DNA of 64,000 nt from Arthrobacter dokdonellae (GCF_003268655.1 NZ_CP029642.1:2418001-2482000); one strand, 5' to 3'. Positions 44,452 to 56,750 are shown, counted from the stretch's first letter. A program made the numbers and translations. Notes: generated from the letters alone by a model not told the origin.

Positions 44452-45282
44452 ATGGGAACAAAGCGGCTGGGCTGGGATCCGGCCAAATACGTGGAGTTCG
44501 GCGACTTTCGCAACCGCCCGTTCTTCGACCTCACCGCCCGCATCACGGCGTCCGCGCCGCGCCGCGTCGTGGACCTGGGCTGCGGTCCGGGCAACCTGAC
44601 GGCCACCCTGGCCCGGCGCTGGCCCGGCGCGCGGGTGCAGGGCCTGGACAGCTCCCCGGACATGGTGGCTGCGGCCCGGGGCGCCGGCGCGGAGGGCGCG
44701 CGCGGAACCCCGGACGACGCCGGCACGCGCCTTCCGGGGAACCTCGCCTTCGAGCTGGCGGACATCCGCGGCTGGGTGCCGGGGCAGGACACCGACGTGG
44801 TGGTGTCCAACGCGGCGCTGCAATGGGTTCCCGGCCATCAGGAGCTCATGTCCGGGTGGCTGCGCGGGTTGCCGGAAGGCGCGTGGCTGGCGGTGCAGGT
44901 GCCGGGCAACTTCGGTTCGCCGTCCCACACGCTGATGCGCCAGGTGGCGCAGTCCCCACGCTGGCGCAAGCAGCTTGACGGTGCACTGCGGCACCAGGAC
45001 GCCGTGTGGGAACCCGGGCAGTACCACGAGCTCCTGTTGCGCGGCGGCGCCCGAGCGGACGTGTGGGAAACGACCTACAGCCAGCTGCTGCCGGGCAGCC
45101 GCCCCGTGCTGGAATGGGTCCGGGGCACCGGGCTGCGGCCCGTGCTCCAGGCCCTCGGCGGGCGGGACGGGCGGGAGTTTGAGGCGGAGTATTCGGCCCT
45201 GCTGGACGAGGCCTACCCGGCCGGAGACTTCGGCACCCTGTACCCCTTCCGCCGCATCTTCATGGTGGGCCAAAAGCAATGA
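44452..45282 (+). CDS. tam: Trans-aconitate 2-methyltransferase-like protein
   Basis: A 276-residue SAM-dependent methyltransferase. The sequence WDPAKYVEFGDFRNRPFFDLTARI at the start, VVDLGCGPGNLTATLARRWPGARVQGLDSSPDMVAAAR (SAM-binding motif), and ALQWVPGHQELMSGWLRGLPEGAWLAVQVPGNFGSPSHTLMR follow the Tam pattern. Tam methylates trans-aconitate, a spontaneous product and inhibitor of the citric acid cycle. The ATG at 44452 is chosen by family comparison; there is no strong ribosome site. The PIG-L gene begins 30 bases downstream. Confidence 0.88.
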   Translation: MGTKRLGWDPAKYVEFGDFRNRPFFDLTARITASAPRRVVDLGCGPGNLTATLARRWPGARVQGLDSSPDMVAAARGAGAEGARGTPDDAGTRLPGNLAFELADIRGWVPGQDTDVVVSNAALQWVPGHQELMSGWLRGLPEGAWLAVQVPGNFGSPSHTLMRQVAQSPRWRKQLDGALRHQDAVWEPGQYHELLLRGGARADVWETTYSQLLPGSRPVLEWVRGTGLRPVLQALGGRDGREFEAEYSALLDEAYPAGDFGTLYPFRRIFMVGQKQ

Positions 45283-45311
45283 GTGGGAGCACACAATGAA
45301 AGGGACACAGG

Positions 45312-46010
45312 ATGGTTGACTTGGAGCCGTTCCCGCAGGACTGGCAGAGGGCACTGGTGGTGGTTGCCCACCCCGACGACCCGGAATACGGCATGGCCGC
45401 GGCCGTGGCGGAATGGACGGAGGGCGGCAAGGAGGTCCACTACCTGCTGGCCACCCGCGGCGAGGCGGGCATCGCGGGCCTGCCGCCGGAACAGTCCGGT
45501 CCCTTGCGCGTGCGGGAGCAGCAAGACGCGTGCCTCCGGGTGGGCGTCGCCAGCCTGGCGTTCCTGGACCACCCGGACGGCCGGGTCCAGGAGGGCCTGC
45601 AGCTGCGCCGCGAGATTGCCGGGCACATCCGCCAGGTGCGGCCGGACCTGGTGCTCACCCTCAACCACCGGGACGAATGGGGCCCGGGCCGCTGGAACAG
45701 CGCCGACCACCGCGCCGTGGGCCGCAGCGTGCTTGACGCCGTCTCCGACGCGGACAACGAGTGGATCTTCCCGGAACTGCTCGAAGCGGGCCTGGCCCGG
45801 CACAAGGTGCGCCGGGTGGCCATCAGCTCGCCCCACCCCACCCATGCCCAGCCGGTCAGCGAACGCAGCATTGAACGCGCCGTGGCATCCCTGGCCGAGC
45901 ACGCCGAATACCTCAAGGCGCTCGGCCCAGACCCGGCGGAGTCCCAGGCCCGCCGGCAGGTGGAGATGGTGACGGCCGGCGGCAGGGTCGCGTTCGAACT
46001 CTACGGATAG
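45312..46010 (+). CDS. PIG-L-family deacetylase
   Basis: A 232-residue zinc hydrolase of the PIG-L/LmbE family. The metal site is AHPDDPEYG (about 19-27) and a second His near HRAVGRSV. This family includes MshB and Mca of mycothiol metabolism, and deacetylases of N-acetylglucosamine derivatives. This protein is shorter than MshB, so a different substrate is likely. AAAGGG (45300-45305) lies 6 bases before the ATG. It is probably co-transcribed with tam. Confidence 0.9.
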   Translation: MVDLEPFPQDWQRALVVVAHPDDPEYGMAAAVAEWTEGGKEVHYLLATRGEAGIAGLPPEQSGPLRVREQQDACLRVGVASLAFLDHPDGRVQEGLQLRREIAGHIRQVRPDLVLTLNHRDEWGPGRWNSADHRAVGRSVLDAVSDADNEWIFPELLEAGLARHKVRRVAISSPHPTHAQPVSERSIERAVASLAEHAEYLKALGPDPAESQARRQVEMVTAGGRVAFELYG

Positions 46011-46150
46011 CGACCGGGCAGCACGCCGGAAACAGCCGTGGTTGGAAAATCAGCCCAGAGAAAACTCCCCTGACAACGCCCACGGTGCAGGAGTAGTTTT
46101 TATCATGATGACGCACCTGCGCCCCCGGCCCGGTGCCACGAGGAGGAAAC

Positions 46151-47893
46151 GTGCTGTACCGCTTGATCGCCCGAAATTTGGCGCCGCACAAGGTCCCGCT
46201 CATCTCCGTGGTGGTGCTGCAGTTCCTCTCCACGCTGGGCACCCTGTACCTGCCGACGCTTAACGCGGACATCATTGACGACGGCGTGGTCAAGGGCAAC
46301 ATCGGCATCATCTTCAGCCTGGGCGGCTGGATGCTGCTGATCACCGCCGGACAGGTCGTCTGCGCCATTGTGGCCACGTTCCTCAGCGCCCGGCTGGCCA
46401 TGGGCGTGGGCCGGCAGGTCCGCCGGGACCTGTTCAACAAGGTCGAGACCTTCTCCGCCCAGGAGGTTGGGGTCATCGGCGCTCCGTCACTGATCACCCG
46501 CACCACCAACGACGTCCAGCAGGTGCAGATGCTGACACTGATGTCCTTCACCCTGATGGTCACCGCCCCCATCATGTGCATTGGCGGGATCATCCTGGCC
46601 ATGAAGCAGGACGTGCCGCTGTCCGGGCTGCTGCTGGTGATCCTGCCGGTCCTGGTGGTCGCGATCGGTCTCATTGTCCGCGTCCTTGTCCCGACGTTCC
46701 GCAAGGTCCAGCACCAGCTCGACGACATCAACGGCGTGCTGCGCGAGCAGATCACCGGCATCAGCGTCATCCGCGCCTTTGTGCGGCGCGACTACGAGGC
46801 CGAACGCTTCGACGCCGCCAACGGCGCCTTGACGGCCTCGCAGCTGCGTGCCGGCCGGCTGCTCTCCCTGATGTTCCCCACCATCTTCTTCGTCGTCAAC
46901 GTCACCAGCGTGGGCGTGCTGTGGTTCGGGGGCCAGCGGATCGACAGCGGGAGCATGCAGATCGGCGCCCTGACCGCCTTCCTGAGCTACATCATGCAGA
47001 TTCTCATGTCCGTCATGATGGCCATGTTCATGTTCATGATGATCCCGCGCGCCGCCGTCAGTGCGGAGCGCATCCAGGAGGTCCTGGACACGGAGCCGTC
47101 GGTGGTGGACAGCGCGGACTCGCTCCCCGTGGCCCGGCTGGACGGCCGGCTCTCCGTCCGCGACGCAAGCTTCACGTACCCCGGGGCCCAGGACCCCGTG
47201 TTGTCCGGCATCAGCTTCGACGCGGCACCGGGCACCACGACGGCGGTCATCGGCTCCACCGGCAGCGGCAAGTCGACGCTGGTGAACCTCATACCCAGGC
47301 TGCTCGACGCGACCGGGGGCAGCATCGCCCTGGGCGGGCACGACATCCGCGCCGTGACGCTGCAGTCGCTGCGCAGCGCCATCGGGCTGGTCCCGCAAAG
47401 GGCCTACCTGTTCAGCGGCACCGTGGCGAGCAACCTGCGCATGGGCAGGCCGGATGCCACGGACGACGAGCTGTGGGCGGCCCTCGAGGTGGCCCAGGCC
47501 GCCGGCTTTGTCAGGGACATGCCCGGCGGCCTGGACGCGCCCATAGAACAAAGCGGCTCCAACGTTTCCGGCGGCCAGCGCCAGCGCCTGTGCATTGCCC
47601 GCGCCGTCGTCAGCAAACCGTCGCTGTACCTTTTTGACGACAGCTTCTCCGCCCTGGACTACGCCACCGACGCGAAGCTGCGCGCCGCGCTCAAGCCCGT
47701 CACAACCGACGCCGCCGTGCTGGTGGTGGCCCAGCGCGTGGGCACCATCCGCGACGCCGACAACATCCTGGTGCTGGACGAGGGGAAGCTGGCCGGCCAG
47801 GGAACCCACGAGGAACTGCTGGAAAGCTGCCCCACGTATCAGGAAATTGTCACCTCGCAGCTGACCGACGAAGACAAGGAGACCGCGGCATGA
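46151..47893 (+). CDS. Heterodimeric ABC exporter, subunit 1 (degenerate ATPase site)
   Basis: A 580-residue half-transporter with an N-terminal six-helix membrane domain and a C-terminal ATPase. Walker A GSTGSGKST near 367, signature VSGGQRQRL near 471, and Walker B LYLFDDSFSALD near 492, in which the catalytic Glu is replaced by Asp. The H-loop His is replaced by Gln (VVAQRVGTI). This is the non-catalytic half of a heterodimer, as in TM287/288. GTG at 46151 with AGGAGG at 46141-46146. The next gene overlaps it by 4 bases (ATGA). Confidence 0.93.
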   Translation: MLYRLIARNLAPHKVPLISVVVLQFLSTLGTLYLPTLNADIIDDGVVKGNIGIIFSLGGWMLLITAGQVVCAIVATFLSARLAMGVGRQVRRDLFNKVETFSAQEVGVIGAPSLITRTTNDVQQVQMLTLMSFTLMVTAPIMCIGGIILAMKQDVPLSGLLLVILPVLVVAIGLIVRVLVPTFRKVQHQLDDINGVLREQITGISVIRAFVRRDYEAERFDAANGALTASQLRAGRLLSLMFPTIFFVVNVTSVGVLWFGGQRIDSGSMQIGALTAFLSYIMQILMSVMMAMFMFMMIPRAAVSAERIQEVLDTEPSVVDSADSLPVARLDGRLSVRDASFTYPGAQDPVLSGISFDAAPGTTTAVIGSTGSGKSTLVNLIPRLLDATGGSIALGGHDIRAVTLQSLRSAIGLVPQRAYLFSGTVASNLRMGRPDATDDELWAALEVAQAAGFVRDMPGGLDAPIEQSGSNVSGGQRQRLCIARAVVSKPSLYLFDDSFSALDYATDAKLRAALKPVTTDAAVLVVAQRVGTIRDADNILVLDEGKLAGQGTHEELLESCPTYQEIVTSQLTDEDKETAA

Positions 47894-49827
47894 GCATGAT
47901 GAGGGGCGCGGGCAGGGGGGCTCCGACGCAAAAGCCCATGGCCTTCGGGCCGAGTCTCAGGCGCATCCTGGGCCTGCTGGCCGTGGACCGGCTGCGCATG
48001 GCCGGAGTGGTGGTGCTCGCCGCGGTGTCCGTGGGCCTGTCCGTGGTGGCCCCGAAGGTCCTGGGCCATGCCACCGACATCATCTTCAACGGCGTCGTGG
48101 GACAGATGTTGGACCGCTTCCCGAAGGGCACCACCAAGGCTCAGGCCGTGGCCGCGCTGCGCGCCGCCGGACAGGGCCAGCTGGCGGACATGCTTTCCGG
48201 CATGAACGTGGTCCCGGGCCAGGGACTTGACCTGAACGCGCTGGCTGCCGTGCTGATGATCGTCCTGGGGCTCTACATTGCGTCCTTCTTCTTCAACTGG
48301 TCCCAGGGGTACATCACCACGGGCATCGTCCAGCGCGCCATGTACCGGCTGCGCCGGCAGATCGAGGACAAGCTGGACCGGCTGCCCATGTCGCACTTCC
48401 AGCAGGAATCCCGCGGCGACGTGCTCTCCCGGGTCACCAATGACATCGACAATTTTTCCCAGACGCTGAACCAGACCCTGACGCAGCTGCTCATCGCCGC
48501 CATGACCGTGGTGGGCGTGCTGGCCATGATGTTTTCCATCTCCCCGCTGCTGGCCGGCATTTCACTGCTCACCGTCCCCATCATCGCCGGCATCACCGTC
48601 ACCATCGCCAAGCGTTCCCGCGTGCAGTTCATGGCACAGTGGAAATCCACCGGGGACCTCAACGGCCACGTGGAGGAAATGTTCACCGGCCACGAGATCG
48701 TCAAGGCCTTCGGCCAGCAGGACGCCGCCATCGAAAAGTTCCGGGCCTCCAACGACGAGCTGTACGAATCCAGTGCCAAGGCCCAGTTCATCTCCGGCAT
48801 CATCATGCCCAGCATGAACTTTGTCTCCAACCTCAACTACGTGGTGGTGGCCGTCCTGGGCGGCATCCAGGTGGCGTCCGGGATCATCACGATCGGCAGC
48901 GTGCAGGCGTTTATCCAGTACTCACGCCAATTCAGCCAGCCCATGGCGCAGATCGGCAGCATGATCAACCTGCTCCAGTCCGGCGTGGCCTCCGCCGAGC
49001 GCGTCTTTGAGCTGGTCGACGCCCAGGAACAACGTCCGGACCACGTGCCGGCCGCCACCCTGCCCGCCGTCCGCGGCCGCGTGTGCTTTGAAAACGTCAA
49101 CTTTAGCTACAAGGAGGACGAGCCGCTCATCAAGGACCTGTCCCTCGTGGCCGAACCGGGGGAAACCGTGGCGATCGTGGGCCCGACCGGGGCCGGCAAG
49201 ACCACGCTGGTCAACCTGCTCATGCGCTTTTACGAGATCGATTCCGGCCGTATCAGCATCGACGGGGTCAACACCGCCGAACTGACCCGCGACGAGCTGC
49301 GGCGCAAGTTCGGCATGGTGCTCCAGGACGCCTGGCTCTTTGGCGGCACCATCCGCGAAAACCTGGCATACGGCAAGCTGGACGCCACCGAGGACGAGAT
49401 TGTCCAGGCCGCGGAGGCCACCCACGTGGACCACTTTGTCCGTTCGCTGCCCGCCGGCTACGACACGGTCCTGACGGACGACGGCGGCGGGCTGAGCCAG
49501 GGGCAGCGCCAGCTGATGACCATTGCGCGGGCGTGGATCGCGAACCCCGGCATCCTGATCCTGGACGAGGCCACCAGTTCAGTGGACACGCGCACCGAGG
49601 TGCTGATCCGTCAGGCCATGAACCGCCTGCGCCAGGACCGGACGAGCTTTGTCATTGCCCACCGGCTCTCCACCATCCGCGACGCGGACCTGATCCTCGT
49701 CATGAACGACGGCCGGATCATCGAGCAGGGCACCCACGAACAACTTCTGGAGCAGCGTTCCTTCTACTACGATCTCTACATGTCACAATTCGGCGATCCG
49801 TTGGTGGAGGAAGTGGGCACTGCGTGA
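47890..49827 (+). CDS. Heterodimeric ABC exporter, subunit 2 (catalytic site)
   Basis: A 645-residue half-transporter, longer at the N-terminus than subunit 1. The ATPase has a normal Walker A GPTGAGKTT near 430, Walker B with ILDEATSSVD near 558, and the H-loop His in FVIAHRLSTI. Its signature is LSQGQRQ instead of LSGGQ, so it contributes the weak signature to the site built on subunit 1, and the intact site uses its own Walker motifs with subunit 1's VSGGQ. The pair therefore has one strong and one degenerate site. Substrates of such exporters are often drugs or lipids. The stop overlaps the start of the GntR gene. Confidence 0.93.
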   Translation: MSMMRGAGRGAPTQKPMAFGPSLRRILGLLAVDRLRMAGVVVLAAVSVGLSVVAPKVLGHATDIIFNGVVGQMLDRFPKGTTKAQAVAALRAAGQGQLADMLSGMNVVPGQGLDLNALAAVLMIVLGLYIASFFFNWSQGYITTGIVQRAMYRLRRQIEDKLDRLPMSHFQQESRGDVLSRVTNDIDNFSQTLNQTLTQLLIAAMTVVGVLAMMFSISPLLAGISLLTVPIIAGITVTIAKRSRVQFMAQWKSTGDLNGHVEEMFTGHEIVKAFGQQDAAIEKFRASNDELYESSAKAQFISGIIMPSMNFVSNLNYVVVAVLGGIQVASGIITIGSVQAFIQYSRQFSQPMAQIGSMINLLQSGVASAERVFELVDAQEQRPDHVPAATLPAVRGRVCFENVNFSYKEDEPLIKDLSLVAEPGETVAIVGPTGAGKTTLVNLLMRFYEIDSGRISIDGVNTAELTRDELRRKFGMVLQDAWLFGGTIRENLAYGKLDATEDEIVQAAEATHVDHFVRSLPAGYDTVLTDDGGGLSQGQRQLMTIARAWIANPGILILDEATSSVDTRTEVLIRQAMNRLRQDRTSFVIAHRLSTIRDADLILVMNDGRIIEQGTHEQLLEQRSFYYDLYMSQFGDPLVEEVGTA

Positions 49828-50216
49828 ACGCCATGGATGTGATCCTGCGCAAGTGGAAGCTGGACACCGGGTCCTCCGTCCCGCCGTATGAACAGGTCAG
49901 GCTGCGCATCCTGGACCTCGCGGCGTCCGGCGCCCTGGCTGTCGGCGCCCAGCTGCCCCCGGTGCGGTCGCTGGCCACGTCCCTGGGCGTGGCGGCCAAC
50001 ACCGTGGCCCGCTCCTACCGCGAGCTGGAGCAGGCGGGGATCGTGGCCACGGCCGGGCGCAGCGGCACTGCCATCGCGTCCGGCGGGGACGTGATCGGGG
50101 CGCAGGCGGCGGAGGCCGCGGAGACTTACGCCGCCGTCGTCCGTGACCTCGGGATCCCGGGGCCCAAGGCTCTCGCCATTGTCCGGGCGGCCCTGGAACG
50201 CGGCGCGGCCCGGTAG
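49824..50216 (+). CDS. GntR-family regulator (YtrA-like)
   Basis: A 130-residue regulator with the GntR winged helix ([63 protein letters not shown]). It lacks a large effector domain, like the YtrA subfamily, which commonly sits with ABC transporters. It starts at a GTG that overlaps the stop of the exporter gene (GTGA); the ATG at 49833 is an alternative. Translational coupling suggests that it controls the exporter operon. Confidence 0.87.
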   Translation: MNAMDVILRKWKLDTGSSVPPYEQVRLRILDLAASGALAVGAQLPPVRSLATSLGVAANTVARSYRELEQAGIVATAGRSGTAIASGGDVIGAQAAEAAETYAAVVRDLGIPGPKALAIVRAALERGAAR

Positions 50217-50264
50217 CCCGGCCGCCTGAAAACGTGTTCGAAAACGCTGTTCGAGAGGCGTTGT

Positions 50265-50280
50265 TCGAACGAAGATTCGA
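50265..50280. promoter_or_regulatory. LexA (SOS) box of uvrA
   Basis: TCGAACGAAGATTCGA matches the actinobacterial LexA consensus TCGAAC-N4-GTTCGA except for one base. It directly adjoins a -10 box TATACT (50282-50287). Three further half-sites of the TTCGA type lie upstream (50236, 50249, 50263). Confidence 0.75.
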
Positions 50281-50281
50281 C

Positions 50282-50287
50282 TATACT
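50282..50287 (+). promoter_or_regulatory. -10 box of uvrA
   Basis: TATACT, giving a transcript that would start near 50293 and a leader of about 65 bases before the ATG at 50360. It is overlapped on its upstream side by the LexA box, so bound LexA would block it. Confidence 0.6.
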
Positions 50288-50359
50288 GGTGGGTGGTGCC
50301 ACCGCAGCGCCGTGTCCGCCATTCTTTCTCAATGCCGGACGGAAAAACAAAAGGAAGCA

Positions 50360-53248
<2,889 letters not shown>

Positions 53249-53278
53249 AAGCCGGCAGGCGGCGCGCCGCCGCCCGTT

Positions 53279-53296
53279 CATGCCCTGCGGGGCATG
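53279..53296 (+). terminator. Hairpin after uvrA
   Basis: CATGCCC (53279-53285) and GGGCATG (53290-53296) pair perfectly around TGCG. A second GC palindrome, GGCGGCGCGCCGCC, lies just before it. Together they make a plausible terminator for uvrA. Confidence 0.6.
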
Positions 53297-53336
53297 CTTG
53301 TGCGGCGGGCCGTGCGGCTCATGAGAAACTAGGGAC

Positions 53337-54122
53337 GTGACCATAGCCGAACCCGCCGTTGTTGATGCCGGCCCCGTTCCCGCAGCAGCCGTCGACGCCG
53401 CCTTCGTCGATGCTGTCCTCTTCGACGCGGTCCTCTTCGACCTCGACGGCACCCTCGTCGACCCGGCCGGCGGCATCACCGGCGGGATCGAGCATGCCCT
53501 GCGCGCCATGAATCTGCCCGTGCCCGGACCGGAGAGGCTCGGCCGGATGGTCGGACCCAAGCTGGCCGACGGACTGGTGGGCATCCTCGGCGTGCCGGAG
53601 CCGCAGGTGGCGGACGTCATTGCCGAGTACCGCACCTGGTACACCGCACGCGGCATGGGCATGTCCAGGGTCTACCCGGGAATCAGGGAGCTGCTGGCCG
53701 GCCTTCGCGCCCGCGGCGTGCAGCTGGCCGTTGCCACCCAGAAGCCGGAGCCGCTGGCGCGCACCCTTCTGGCCCACCACGGCCTGGACCGGTGCTTTGA
53801 CGTCATCCGCGGATCCCACGCCGACGAATCCATCATGCCCGGAGAGCCCGGCTACCGCGCCGGCAAGGCGGAAATCATCGCCTCGGCCCTCGAGGCCCTC
53901 GGCGGCCCGGCCCGGGCCGTCATGGTGGGCGACCGGCACCAGGACGTGGTCGGGGCCCGGGCCAACGGCCTGGCCTGCGTCGGGGTCGCCTGGGGGTTCG
54001 CCCCGCACGGTGAGCTGGAGGCGGCGGGCGTGGCCGGCGTCGCGCATTCCACGCAGGATCTCCTGGAGATCCTCGGCGGCGGGCCGACAGCCGCCGGAGA
54101 GGGCGCCCGTGCCACTGTATGA
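53337..54122 (+). CDS. HAD-family phosphatase, phosphoglycolate phosphatase-like
   Basis: A 261-residue haloacid-dehalogenase-type hydrolase. The nucleophile and acid/base motif FDLDGT has D35 and D37. Motif II is in VATQKPEP, the Lys in the RAGKAEII region, and the acid motif GDRHQDVVGARANG. It resembles phosphoglycolate phosphatase (Gph), which removes 2-phosphoglycolate. Just ahead of the motif, FDAVLFDAVLFD is a short internal duplication. GTG start. The acyltransferase gene starts 14 bases before its stop. Confidence 0.85.
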   Translation: MTIAEPAVVDAGPVPAAAVDAAFVDAVLFDAVLFDLDGTLVDPAGGITGGIEHALRAMNLPVPGPERLGRMVGPKLADGLVGILGVPEPQVADVIAEYRTWYTARGMGMSRVYPGIRELLAGLRARGVQLAVATQKPEPLARTLLAHHGLDRCFDVIRGSHADESIMPGEPGYRAGKAEIIASALEALGGPARAVMVGDRHQDVVGARANGLACVGVAWGFAPHGELEAAGVAGVAHSTQDLLEILGGGPTAAGEGARATV

Positions 54123-54777
54123 CCTCACCCGCGTCCTCACCCGGGGCACCATCGGCGGCCTGTGCCGGCCCACCGTCGAGGGCCTGGAAAACGTCCCCGC
54201 GCACGGGCCGTTCATCGTGGCCCCCAACCACCTGTCCTTCTTTGACTCCGTGATCGTCCAGGCGCTCACGCCCCGGCCGGTGTCGTTCTTCGCCAAGGCC
54301 GAATACTTCACCGGCAAGGGCATCAAGGGCCGGCTCATGAAGCAGTTCTTCGAGTCCGTGCACTCCATTCCGGTGCAACGCGGCGAGCAGGCCGCGAGCG
54401 TGCAGGCCCTGAAGACCCTGCTGGACATCCTGGGCCGCGGCGACGGCGTGGGCATCTACCCGGAAGGCACACGCTCCCGCGACGGCATCCTGTACCGCGG
54501 CCGCACCGGCGTCGGCTGGCTGGCGCTGACCACCGGGGCGCCCGTGGTGCCCGTGGGCATCATCGGCACCGAGAAACTGCAGCCAGCGGGCAAAAACACT
54601 GTCAAGCCGGCGCCGTTCATGCTGAAATTCGGTGCCCCGCTGTCCTTCGACAAGACGGGCCCGGACCACTCGCTGCCAGCCCGCCGCGCCGTCACGGACA
54701 CCATCATGGACGCCATCGCCGCGCTCACCGGCCAGCAGCGCTGCGCCAAGTACAACCAAAGCCCCAGCACGGAATAA
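54109..54777 (+). CDS. 1-acylglycerol-3-phosphate acyltransferase (PlsC family)
   Basis: A 222-residue acyltransferase. The catalytic HX4D motif is H41 to D46 in NHLSFFD, and YPEGTRSRDG near 117 is the second motif that binds the glycerol phosphate. The likely product is phosphatidic acid for membrane lipid synthesis. GTG at 54109 with GGAGAGGG just upstream is chosen; it overlaps the HAD gene by 14 bases. uvrC follows two bases after its stop. Confidence 0.9.
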   Translation: MPLYDLTRVLTRGTIGGLCRPTVEGLENVPAHGPFIVAPNHLSFFDSVIVQALTPRPVSFFAKAEYFTGKGIKGRLMKQFFESVHSIPVQRGEQAASVQALKTLLDILGRGDGVGIYPEGTRSRDGILYRGRTGVGWLALTTGAPVVPVGIIGTEKLQPAGKNTVKPAPFMLKFGAPLSFDKTGPDHSLPARRAVTDTIMDAIAALTGQQRCAKYNQSPSTE

Positions 54778-54779
54778 CC

Positions 54780-56750
54780 ATGGCAGACCCAGCATCGTAC
54801 CGCCCCAAGCCCGGCGAAATCCCCACGGACCCCGGGGTCTACCGCTTCCGCGACGAACACGGCCGCATCATCTACGTGGGCAAGGCAAAAAACCTCCGCT
54901 CCCGCCTGAACTCCTACTTCGCCAACCCCGCCGGCCTGCTGCCGAAGACCCACGCCATGGTCCACCACGCGGCCAGCGTCCAATGGACCACGGTGGGCAG
55001 CGAGCTTGAAGCGCTGCAGCTGGAGTACACCTGGATCAAGGAATTCTCCCCCCGGTACAACCTCGCCTTCCGGGACGACAAGACGTACCCGTACCTGGCC
55101 GTCTCCATGGGGGAGAAGTTCCCGCGCGTGCAGGTCATGCGCGGCGAGCGGCGCAAGGGCACCAAATACTTTGGCCCCTACACCGCCGGGGCCATCCGCG
55201 AAACCATGGACACACTGCTGCGCGTCTTCCCCGTGCGCAGTTGCAGCCCGGGCGTGTTCCGGCGCGCCGAACGCAGCGGCCGCCCGTGCCTGCTCGGCTA
55301 CATCGACAAGTGCGCGGCCCCCTGCGTGGGCCGCATCAGCGAGCCGGACCACCGCGCGCTGGCCCAGGACTTCTGCGACTTCATGGGCGGAGAGGCCAAG
55401 CGGTTCATCGGACGCCTGCAAAAGGACATGGCCGCCGCCGTCGCCGAACTGGACTACGAGCAGGCCGCCCGGCTTCGCGACGACGTCATCGCCCTCAGAA
55501 AGGTGTTTGAACGCAACGCGGTGGTGCTGTCGGAAGACACCAACGCGGACATCTTCGCCGTCGAACAGGACGAGCTGGAGGCGGCAGTCCAGGTGTTTTA
55601 TGTCCGCGGCGGACGGATCCGCGGGCAGCGCGGCTGGGTGGTGGAAAAGGTCGAGGACGCCACCGACGCCGACCTCTGGGAACACCTCATGCAGCAGGTC
55701 TACGGCGCGGAGGACCAGCAGCAGGACGCCATTCCACGCCAGATCCTGGTGCCCGAACTGCCCGCGAACCATCTGGACCTGGCGGAATGGCTGGGCGGCC
55801 TGCGCGGGGGCAGGGTGGAGATCAAGGTGCCCCAGCGGGGGGAAAAGGCCGCCCTGATGGAGACGGTCCGGCAAAACGCCCGCCAGGCCATGGTGCTGCA
55901 CAAATCCCGCCGTGCGGGGGACCTCACCACCCGCTCCCTGGCCCTGGCCGAACTGCAGGAGGCGCTGGACCTGCCCATGCCGCTGCTGCGGATCGAATGC
56001 TTCGACATCTCGCACGTGCAGGGCACCAACGTGGTGGCCTCCATGGTGGTGGTGGAGGATGGCCTGGCCAAAAAGGGCGAGTACCGCAAGTTCGCCATCA
56101 CCGGCGAGGCGGCCGTTGACGACACCGCCTCGATGCATGACGTCATCACCCGCCGCTTCCGCAACTACCTGGCGGAGCAGGAGGAGCGGGCCGGCAACAC
56201 GCCGGCCTCCGGCGACATCGCCGCGGCGGACGCGGCGCGCGAGCCGGCCCGGAACAAGTTTGTCTACCCGCCCAACCTCGTGGTGGTCGACGGCGGCGTG
56301 CCCCAGGTGGCCGCCGCGTCCCGCGCCCTCGCCGAACTGGGCATCACCGACGTCGCCGTGGTGGGCCTGGCCAAGCGCCTGGAAGAGGTGTGGGTGCCGG
56401 ACAGCGACTTCCCGGTCATCCTGCCCCGCTCCTCGGAAGGGCTGTACCTGCTCCAGCGCATCCGCGACGAGGCCCACCGCTTCGCCATCACCTTCCACCG
56501 GGCCAAGCGGGGCAAGGCCATGACCGCCTCCGCGCTGGACGCGGTACCGGGCCTGGGGGCCGCCAAGCAAAAGACGCTCCTGGGCCATTTCGGCTCGCTG
56601 AAAAAGGTCCGGGCCGCCACGGTGGAGGAACTGGCACAGGCCAGGGGGATAGGCCCCGTCCTGGCCCGGGCCATCCACGACACCCTCGCCGCCGGCCGGG
56701 AGGCGGACGCGCCCGCCGTCAACATGGCCACCGGCGAAATCCTTGACTGA
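54780..56750 (+). CDS. uvrC: Excinuclease ABC subunit C
   Basis: A 656-residue UvrC, which makes both incisions around a DNA lesion. The GIY-YIG nuclease at the N-terminus (GVYRFRDEHGRIIYVGKAKNLRSRL), a UVR motif near residues 205-240 that binds UvrB, the RNase H-like nuclease (DISHVQGTNVVASMVVVEDG, LVVVDGGVPQVAAAS), and the C-terminal helix-hairpin-helix pair (LDAVPGLGAAKQKTLLGHFGSLKKV) are all intact. The start is two bases after plsC, so they are co-transcribed. A 126-base gap separates it from rapZ. Confidence 0.97.
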   Translation: MADPASYRPKPGEIPTDPGVYRFRDEHGRIIYVGKAKNLRSRLNSYFANPAGLLPKTHAMVHHAASVQWTTVGSELEALQLEYTWIKEFSPRYNLAFRDDKTYPYLAVSMGEKFPRVQVMRGERRKGTKYFGPYTAGAIRETMDTLLRVFPVRSCSPGVFRRAERSGRPCLLGYIDKCAAPCVGRISEPDHRALAQDFCDFMGGEAKRFIGRLQKDMAAAVAELDYEQAARLRDDVIALRKVFERNAVVLSEDTNADIFAVEQDELEAAVQVFYVRGGRIRGQRGWVVEKVEDATDADLWEHLMQQVYGAEDQQQDAIPRQILVPELPANHLDLAEWLGGLRGGRVEIKVPQRGEKAALMETVRQNARQAMVLHKSRRAGDLTTRSLALAELQEALDLPMPLLRIECFDISHVQGTNVVASMVVVEDGLAKKGEYRKFAITGEAAVDDTASMHDVITRRFRNYLAEQEERAGNTPASGDIAAADAAREPARNKFVYPPNLVVVDGGVPQVAAASRALAELGITDVAVVGLAKRLEEVWVPDSDFPVILPRSSEGLYLLQRIRDEAHRFAITFHRAKRGKAMTASALDAVPGLGAAKQKTLLGHFGSLKKVRAATVEELAQARGIGPVLARAIHDTLAAGREADAPAVNMATGEILD

